In this document: positions 5,517-10,330 of the stretch, piece by piece
Layout of the letters: every line of letters starts with the position of its first letter
Position numbering within the stretch: the stretch's first letter is position 1
From: Spirochaetales bacterium
Lineage (GTDB): Bacteria; Spirochaetota; Spirochaetia; ARS1246
NCBI GenBank assembly: GCA_018644745.1
Contig: JABGPX010000228.1
Coordinates: forward strand, 1 to 10,330
DNA: 10,330 nucleotides
Reading direction: 5' to 3'
Program-made: the position numbers and the translations under genes
The notes under the pieces: generated by a model
The model's database searches: none
The model's input: the letters and a program-made list of their open reading frames with translations, nothing else
Told to the model about the DNA's origin: nothing

Positions 5517-7229
5517 TTATTTTCTTGTCATCTTCTCATATAACCCCGCATATGTTCCATCATATGTTGTCAAAGTTTCATGTGAACCTTGCTCAATTAT
5601 CTTCCCTTTATCAACGACTAAGATATTATCAGCAGCCTTAATCGTTGATAATCTATGAGCGATGATTATAGTAGTGCGCCCTTGTTGTACGGTGTCCAAT
5701 GCTTCTTGAATTAGATATTCTGACTCTGTATCCAATGCTGCCATTGGTTCGTCTAAAATTAAAATAGGTCTGTCCAATACCAACACACGAGCCAAGGCCA
5801 ATCGTTGTTTTTGACCCTCAGACAACATGGTCCCCTGCTCACCGATCTCTGTATCGTATCCTTCCGGGAGTGTGGTAATAAAATCGTGTATATAAGCTAT
5901 CCGGGCAGCATCTTCTACATCTTGCATTAGCATATCTCGTCCGAAGGTTAGGTTGTCGCGGATACTACCTTGGAACAAATTGCTTCCTTGTAAAGCAAAT
6001 CCAATCTGTTGGCGCAGCGATTGTAGACGAAACTGTCTTATGTCTTTTCTATCTATTGATATGAAACCTTCAGTGGGATCGTAGAATCGGGGAATTAGCT
6101 TGGCTATAGTAGATTTTCCAGCCCCGCTCCGCCCAACTAATGCAATAGTAGAACGGACAGGGATCGTCAATTCTATATTGTGCAGAATATCCTTGTCTCC
6201 GTATTGAAAACTAACATTGTGAAATTTGATATCACCTTGCGCATTATGCAATTTGGGCAATTCTGGCAAATCCTGTATATCTGGTTTTAGCTCGTATATT
6301 TCAAAGAAACGTCGGGCGTGTACTAACGTCACTTCTATTCGTGGAAGTAAACCAATGAGATTTTCAAGTGGGCCGTAGAGATAGCCGACATAGCCAGAAA
6401 AAGCCATGTAAGTACCAACTGAAATGTTGCCTTCTAATACTTGGGACCAACCGTACCAGCTGTACGCCAAGCTTCCGCTTGCTTTGAATAAAGTGTTTAA
6501 AAAACCGAAAAAATTCTGCAATATAGAACTTTTAATTTGTAACTGTGCAAGTCCGTAAAATACCGTCTGAAGTTTTTTGTAAAAATCAACTTCTATTCCC
6601 ATTGCTTGAATAGTGCGTATACTCGACAGAGATTCAAAAGTTTTGGCTGAAAGTTCAGCCGATTTTTCGGCAATGCGACGGGATATTACGCTATAATATT
6701 TCCGAGCGATTGCTGCCAATAGAGTATCAAATGGTAGTACTGCGATACTCAAAAGCGCCAGACGCCAGTCTATATAAAAGAGTATGAATGGAAATATTAT
6801 TAATTGTAAACAGCTCATGGTCAAAGAATTTACTAGACTTATAGTACTAGAGAGCGATGTTTGCATATCATCAAAACGTGAATGGATCTCACCGGTTTCT
6901 CGTTTATCAAAGAAAGAAAAATCTAAATTTTGGATGTGGTGGTAAAGGCGTGACTGATAATCAAAGCTCATATGGAGACTTATATGCTGGTTAAAATAGC
7001 TGCTTAGGCTGCCTGTAAAAGCTCCAAATATGGTCATGATTGCGCCTATGATGAGTATGTAATATAGCAGTATGAAATCCTTATTGGGGTAAACTTTATC
7101 AAGCAACAACTTGGTTATAAATGGTCCTGGTAAACTCAAAAAAATAAACAGTATACTGACAAATAGAGCCTGGAATATATAACGCCAATATGGGCGCAAT
7201 AGTCGGATTATTTGGATTATTGGTTTCAT
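5517..7229 (-). CDS. ABC exporter, fused membrane and ATPase domains, no C39 peptidase domain
   Basis: A 570-residue half-transporter. The N-terminal 310 residues form a six-helix type IV exporter domain (hydrophobic segments near 17-38, 52-75, 135-152, 156-174, 240-262 and 270-295). The ATPase domain follows, with Walker A GRSGAGKST (366-374), Q-loop Gln414, signature LSEGQ (469-473), Walker B ILILD (489-493) with catalytic Glu494, and H-loop His525. It should work as an intact homodimer. It begins directly with the transmembrane domain, so unlike SunT or LagD-type exporters it cannot cut a leader itself; one of the two proteases nearby could do so. The ATG overlaps the stop of the HlyD-type adaptor gene (ATGA), and the stop abuts the small gene's first ATG. 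Cargo is inferred to be a peptide from the adaptor and neighbours; a lipid or drug exporter is the alternative. Confidence 0.93.
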   Translation of the reverse strand: MKPIIQIIRLLRPYWRYIFQALFVSILFIFLSLPGPFITKLLLDKVYPNKDFILLYYILIIGAIMTIFGAFTGSLSSYFNQHISLHMSFDYQSRLYHHIQNLDFSFFDKRETGEIHSRFDDMQTSLSSTISLVNSLTMSCLQLIIFPFILFYIDWRLALLSIAVLPFDTLLAAIARKYYSVISRRIAEKSAELSAKTFESLSSIRTIQAMGIEVDFYKKLQTVFYGLAQLQIKSSILQNFFGFLNTLFKASGSLAYSWYGWSQVLEGNISVGTYMAFSGYVGYLYGPLENLIGLLPRIEVTLVHARRFFEIYELKPDIQDLPELPKLHNAQGDIKFHNVSFQYGDKDILHNIELTIPVRSTIALVGRSGAGKSTIAKLIPRFYDPTEGFISIDRKDIRQFRLQSLRQQIGFALQGSNLFQGSIRDNLTFGRDMLMQDVEDAARIAYIHDFITTLPEGYDTEIGEQGTMLSEGQKQRLALARVLVLDRPILILDEPMAALDTESEYLIQEALDTVQQGRTTIIIAHRLSTIKAADNILVVDKGKIIEQGSHETLTTYDGTYAGLYEKMTRK

Positions 7230-8470
7230 TTATTGTCATTTTCTCTAAAAAAATCATGCTTATTATATTTGCTTGTTTTTCGTATAATTTTCTGCCATAA
7301 TAGTTTTACTATTCGACCTCTTTCAACTATTATTTTCGCTTCCACATTCATACCATAAGCTAAAGAGTAGCTTTGTTGCCCATCCGATATTTTCGTATCT
7401 TGGAATACAATTTTTATTGGATAGGAAGTCGCTTTTTCCCTGTTCTTTTCTATGATTGTTGTATTTGAAATTTCTATAACGGTTCCATGGAAAATTTGGT
7501 ATTCCATATGCGGGAAAGCATTTACGTAAAGCCGTACCGCTTGCCCCTTTTTTACTCTGGGTATATCTACCTCCTGCACCATAATCCTGGCCTGCCACTT
7601 CTCTACTTCGGCCATTTCCAGCATCGCTTCACCCACCTGAATTCGGTCTCCTTGCCGATATTCCAAGTCGTTGGTGATTATTCTCCCGGTTGCCGGGGCT
7701 TCAATTACACTGTGCGTTAATTTTTTTCCCACTAATCCACGACTCTCCTCCAGCTTTCCACCCAGCTTCTCCAGTGTCATTATCTCCTGCCTGCGTCCAT
7801 CTACAGCCCGGAGTCGCTGCCGCGCCAATGCCAGACCCGCCTCCCGTTGCTTCAGCATGGCCTGGGCCTGTCGAACCGGCATTAACTCCTCGAGGGGTCT
7901 CCGCGGAAAAAGGGTTCCATTTGATGAGAGCGTCTGCTCGGCCACTATCCGTTCCAACTCGAACTGCATGCGCTCCCATTCCAGCTTTGCCTGCGTCACC
8001 TCGGCCTGGCGGATCGTGCGCTCCTGCTGCATTGCCACTTCGATTTCCCGCATCCGGCTCTGGTTTATTTCCAGATCTGCCTCTATCTTGGCCAGTTCAG
8101 TGCGCCACTCCGTATCATCCAGTGTGACTAACAGATCCCCTGCCTGCACCTGCTGCCCGGTCTGCACGTGGATCTGCTTGATGATCCCCGTAATCCGGGC
8201 CTTCACCAGGTATCGGTGCTGCGGCTCGATTACTCCTTTTCCTTCTACGGTCACATCCATGCTGAAGTACCAGCTCAAGAAACCGGCCAGTGCCAGCAGA
8301 ATGACCACCAGCAGCAGAATCACCAGGAGGAATGCGCGCACGAAGCGGAAACCCGGTCCTTGAAATTCCTCCGCAAGAGCATTGCTATAGCCATTAGTCC
8401 CCTTTCCGTCCAAAATCGGGGGGTGGCCATTTTTCGGCGGCGCTTGGAGATTGTCTGTGAGAGGCGACAT
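7226..8470 (-). CDS. HlyD-family membrane fusion (periplasmic adaptor) protein
   Basis: A 414-residue adaptor for the ABC exporter encoded next. It has a short cytosolic N-terminus (1-43), a single membrane anchor (44-69, LLVILLLVVILLALAGFL), and a first lipoyl half (84-118, containing ITGIIKQIHVQTGQQVQAGD). A coiled-coil hairpin rich in Glu/Gln/Arg follows (about 122-250), then the second lipoyl half (253-290, IEAPATGRIITNDLEYRQGD) and a beta-barrel region (291-384, ending YGMNVEAKIIVERGRI). The closing helix and basic tail (385-414) are typical of peptide-secretion adaptors. The start at 8470 is the only ATG after an in-frame stop; its Shine-Dalgarno sequence is poor. Composition changes abruptly near 7720 (residue 250): the 5' part is GC-rich, the 3' part AT-rich like the ABC gene. 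No TolC-type outer membrane gene is in the window. Confidence 0.92.
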   Translation of the reverse strand: MSPLTDNLQAPPKNGHPPILDGKGTNGYSNALAEEFQGPGFRFVRAFLLVILLLVVILLALAGFLSWYFSMDVTVEGKGVIEPQHRYLVKARITGIIKQIHVQTGQQVQAGDLLVTLDDTEWRTELAKIEADLEINQSRMREIEVAMQQERTIRQAEVTQAKLEWERMQFELERIVAEQTLSSNGTLFPRRPLEELMPVRQAQAMLKQREAGLALARQRLRAVDGRRQEIMTLEKLGGKLEESRGLVGKKLTHSVIEAPATGRIITNDLEYRQGDRIQVGEAMLEMAEVEKWQARIMVQEVDIPRVKKGQAVRLYVNAFPHMEYQIFHGTVIEISNTTIIEKNREKATSYPIKIVFQDTKISDGQQSYSLAYGMNVEAKIIVERGRIVKLLWQKIIRKTSKYNKHDFFRENDNK

Positions 8471-8551
8471 ATCCGAGTCCGTCAGTTGAAAAGGGGCAAA
8501 TATATTGAGAGTGGTGATGGAATTGGGACTATGACCGTTTCTACGAGATGA

Positions 8552-9268
8552 TCAATCAGCACTGGACGATTCGTCGGATGCTGGGTCACGGGACGGTGGA
8601 CAATGAGGAGTAGTATCAGGTGCAAACGCCGAAGGATAATGGTTGTTGCTCCCTTCTCCGTATTCTCCTCTGGTGAAGGAGCACAATCTGCGCTGGACCA
8701 GGGACAGCATTTCCAGAGAGACATCCTTCATCTTCCGACTCAGCGCCAGGGCCATTTCCAGTGCCCTCCTGGAGCGTTCCATCTCTCCAAGATCGCTGTA
8801 CACCTGTCCCAGATTGATTCCGAAAGCCGCTTCGAAGCGCGTCGACTGCCGAGTCTGTGCTCGCACCCTCCCCGCTTCAAACAGTTCGACGGCGGCTCTC
8901 AATTCGGATACCATTATTTTTGCCACGCCGCACGCCAGGTGTGCAGACAGGCTCGAGGCGGCCGCTCCGGAGGCGAGGTACGAGCTGACGGCGTCCCTGT
9001 AGTGCCGCTCGACAAAGGCTCTGTCGCCCGCCTGAAAATGGGCGATGGCTCGACTGCGGTGCTCATCAGGCGTGTCTCGCAGTTCCCGAGTCAGCATGGC
9101 CGCTGTCGGCTTGAGGAATTCCTGTCTGTCGTCCGGCAGGTGGACGTGTTCAAAGGCAGTTGGATCTCCCATCTCTTCCCGCCATTTCCAGAGACGGCCC
9201 CGACGGGGGTACCGGTTCCTGACTGTCTCGCGCGTTGCCAGCTGATTCGTTGCCACAGTAGCCTCCAT
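8552..9268 (-). CDS. TPR-like helical repeat protein, first gene of the cluster
   Basis: A 238-residue soluble protein. Three degenerate helix-turn-helix repeats resembling tetratricopeptide repeats are visible: residues 72-102 (AIAHFQAGDRAFVERHYRDA), 108-138 (HLACGVAKIMV...AAVELFEAGR) and 143-180 (NLGQVYSDLGEMERSRRALE). The C-terminal 40 residues are low-complexity and polar, rich in Ser, Pro and Asp. The N-terminal 45 residues are basic and of unknown type. TPR proteins act as protein-protein adaptors; in peptide clusters they sometimes act in regulation. Start choice is uncertain: ATG 9268 has no Shine-Dalgarno sequence, whereas GTG 9256 has GGAGG about five bases upstream and may be the true start. 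The gene is GC-rich, in contrast to the exporter genes. It lies 81 bp before the HlyD gene, so it may share the transcript. Confidence 0.7.
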   Translation of the reverse strand: MEATVATNQLATRETVRNRYPRRGRLWKWREEMGDPTAFEHVHLPDDRQEFLKPTAAMLTRELRDTPDEHRSRAIAHFQAGDRAFVERHYRDAVSSYLASGAAASSLSAHLACGVAKIMVSELRAAVELFEAGRVRAQTRQSTRFEAAFGINLGQVYSDLGEMERSRRALEMALALSRKMKDVSLEMLSLVQRRLCSFTRGEYGEGSNNHYPSAFAPDTTPHCPPSRDPASDESSSAD

Positions 9269-9690
9269 CGCGGTGCGTCATTCTCCCGATTACCCTTTTT
9301 GCGGTTGGCGTTTCGGGAGGAGGGCGGTCGATGGGTATTTAGCAAAAGGCGCACCTGCTGGCAGGAAACTTTTCCGCTCGATCGCCGAGAACAGTGACGA
9401 AAGGCGCTTCTCCGGCCGGGTAAGCCGTGTGCTATGAATAAAATAAAGGTCTCTTCCGGGGGAGTTCCTGATGTCCATCAAAACCGAAAAAATCACCTCA
9501 AAGAGATGATTTTTTTAGTTTCGGGTCGCGGGTACGAGGCAATTGGAGGGGATCATCTGATACGAGAAGGTACCACTCCTGTTTCACAAAGGGGACACTC
9601 ACCCTGGAATGTGTACCAGTTGACGTCCTTCAGACTAGCGCTGTTGTGGTCTCTGGAGGTTACTGTATTCAGGCCCTTTTCGGGACACTA
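9269..9690. other. Intergenic region between the toxin-antitoxin module and the cluster
   Basis: About 420 bp with no supported gene; the plus-strand open frame here has no family resemblance. It contains the hairpin at 9487-9516 and should hold the promoter of the TPR-led transcript on the minus strand, but I see no convincing -35/-10 pair; an AT-rich patch at 9433-9448 is the best place to look. Two copies of gggacact in the same direction (9592-9599 and 9682-9689) are present without further structure. Confidence 0.5.
9487..9516. terminator. Bidirectional intrinsic terminator-like hairpin
   Basis: Arms 9487-9499 (aaaaaatcacctc) and 9503-9515 (gagatgatttttt) pair over 12 of 13 positions with a three-base loop. 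Because the stem is flanked by A6 and T7 tracts, it gives a terminator shape on both strands. On the minus strand it would end transcripts of the toxin-antitoxin module, about 175 bp after the toxin's stop, and insulate the cluster downstream. Nothing on the plus strand obviously needs it. Confidence 0.7.
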
Positions 9691-9958
9691 TCATCGCCAA
9701 AAGAACCGCTCGTAATTATCGTGGTTGCCAATCCAGAACCACGTCACTGAATCTCCCTCGAAAATACCCACGGCGCGATAACTCCGGGGTTATGCGCACG
9801 GACCAGATGTCTTCTTGCCGGTTGATGCATTTGAAGTGTAGCGAAGGATGAAAGGGATTTTCAACCCACAGGTGGTACGCTTTTCTGGCGTTGCGCCGGA
9901 TAGTTTCATCGAGATCCTTGTACGCTTCCCAAAATGATGGCAGCGTGGCAGATTTCAT
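9691..9958 (-). pseudogene. RelE/ParE-superfamily toxin, frameshifted near codon 60
   Basis: From ATG 9958 the frame reads MKSATLPSFWEAY and continues through HPSLHFKCINRQEDIWSVRI, a pattern known from small RelE/ParE-like toxins. It then diverges and stops at 9716 with an unrelated tail. Dropping one T at 9780/9781 (minus-strand GAGTTATCG to GAGTATCG) restores the expected ending YRAVGIFEGD, then VTWFWIGNHDNYERFF, with a stop at 9691-9693, for a product of about 89 residues. Reading-frame correction gives a family-like C-terminus, so this is a real frameshift or a sequencing error, not a different protein. The toxin start overlaps the antitoxin stop by 4 bp (ATGA), the classic coupled arrangement. 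The truncated form would lose the last core strands and is probably inactive. Confidence 0.75.
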
Positions 9959-10184
9959 AGCTGGTCAAGATCCAGTGGTTGGGATTTTCCCTGAGCCATT
10001 TCCCGCTTTGCGCGCCGGGCAGCTTCTACCAGTTGCCCCTGGGTGTTCTCGAACAGATGATCCCATTTCATCTCGTCGGACAGATCGTCCAGATAGTCTC
10101 GCAGATGTTCAACGATCCGGTTTTGCGTTTCTTCCGGCAACGACTCCAGCATTTGGTGACCGTGACAGTGGCTGTAGAGGTCAT
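9955..10184 (-). pseudogene. Antitoxin partner of the RelE/ParE-like toxin, frameshifted near its N-terminus
   Basis: An intact frame from ATG 10152 to 9955 gives 65 residues (MLESLPEETQNRIVEHLRDY, then a helical acidic stretch with KWDHLFENTQGQLVEAARRA), a small helical antitoxin. Upstream, ATG 10184 opens a frame reading MTSTATVTVT that leads into the same place but is one base short of joining it, around ACCAAATG at 10150-10157. Related antitoxins, as I recall them, begin with a short Thr/Val-rich strand followed by QMLESLP, so a single-base deletion is likely. Without it the protein would have about 76 residues. The shortened form from 10152 has no clear Shine-Dalgarno sequence but could still contain the toxin-binding part. 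The toxin gene overlaps its stop. Confidence 0.65.
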
Positions 10185-10262
10185 AAGTCTCTGTCCCTGA
10201 TTCGAGAAAAGGAGTGGTCGTAAAGTTCTTGAAAAAACCTCACTGCTTCAAGTGGACAGGGG

Positions 10263-10330
10263 CTATAGCACCTGTTCGATAAATCCCGAACTCCGCTTGT
10301 CGAGTTCGTCCAGGCGGGGGATCTCGAAGC
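10263..10330 (-). CDS. Possible 3' end of a gene that leaves the window
   Basis: The minus strand is open from the window edge to a TAG at 10265-10263. It reads FEIPRLDELDKRSSGFIEQVL, a charged sequence of ordinary protein-like composition. The codons (CTG, GAC, CTC, AAG, CGG) suit a GC-rich gene like the TPR gene. Only about 22 codons are visible, so chance openness is possible and no family can be named. Confidence 0.35.
   Translation of the reverse strand, partial: FEIPRLDELDKRSSGFIEQVL

Noticed and set aside
5821..5850. LSEGQ instead of LSGGQ in the ABC signature, considered as an inactivating change
   Set aside because: This variant is common among active exporters, and Walker A, Walker B glutamate, Q-loop and H-loop are all intact.
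7671..8363. Plus-strand 230-codon open frame opposite the HlyD gene
   Set aside because: The translation is Ser/Arg-rich, as expected from the antisense of a GC-rich coiled coil; the HlyD motifs on the minus strand are unambiguous.
8603..9397. Plus-strand 264-codon open frame opposite the TPR gene
   Set aside because: Low-complexity shadow translation; the minus-strand frame shows ordered helical repeats.
9592..9689. Two direct copies of gggacact, considered as insertion-sequence ends
   Set aside because: Only eight bases, same orientation, no transposase and no matching inverted end; likely chance.
9434..9715. Plus-strand 93-codon open frame in the intergenic region
   Set aside because: No recognisable motif, it runs through a terminator-like hairpin and into the reverse strand of the toxin's true 3' end.
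1..10330. CRISPR array, tRNA or rRNA genes
   Set aside because: No regularly spaced repeats and no tRNA-like or rRNA-like conserved segments were seen on either strand.

Overview
The window is a compact, almost fully coding stretch in which every recognisable gene reads on the minus strand, so transcription runs from right to left. No rRNA, tRNA, CRISPR array or complete insertion sequence is visible. Base composition is strongly mosaic: hand counts give 65% GC for 3181-3240 and 68% for 7801-7860, but 23% for 4681-4740 and 27% for 7261-7320. The taxon cannot be fixed. The BtrH-like, S8 and ACP genes recall Firmicutes peptide-biosynthesis clusters. The toxin-antitoxin pair at the right end recalls Cyanobacteria, Chloroflexota and sponge-associated or uncultured bacteria. 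A multicellular or uncultured bacterium rich in secondary metabolism is a reasonable guess, no more.

Layout in order of transcription. At the right edge (10263-10330) is the possible 3' end of a gene that leaves the window. Next comes a type II toxin-antitoxin module (10152 to 9691) with a frameshift in each gene. A mostly empty spacer (9269-9690) follows, carrying a bidirectional terminator-like hairpin at 9487-9516. The main cluster then runs: a TPR-like protein (9268-8552), a HlyD-type membrane fusion protein (8470-7226), an ABC exporter (7229-5517), a small unrecognised protein (5444-5070, or from 5516), a CPBP-type membrane protease (5009-4269), a GNAT acetyltransferase (4222-3533), a subtilisin-like protease fused to a DUF1611/DgcN-type P-loop region (3469-1535), an acyl carrier protein (1556-1248) and a BtrH-like protein (1156-59). 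Gene borders are tight: HlyD/ABC overlap by 4 bp, ABC and the small gene abut as TAAATG, and S8/ACP overlap by 22 bp.

Taken together this looks like a peptide or acyl-peptide natural-product locus. It has an export pump with its adaptor, a small gene placed directly after the exporter as a candidate substrate or precursor, two putative proteases (one soluble, one in the membrane), and a free-standing carrier protein next to a relative of the butirosin enzyme that transfers an acyl group off a carrier protein. A GNAT enzyme is a further possible modifier. No known RiPP class, NRPS module, lanthipeptide synthetase, radical SAM or YcaO enzyme is present in the window. The cluster may continue to the left of position 1.

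The most notable structural signal is a perfect 19-bp inverted repeat (5030-5048 and 5473-5491) that brackets the small gene when its strongly supported start at 5444 is used.
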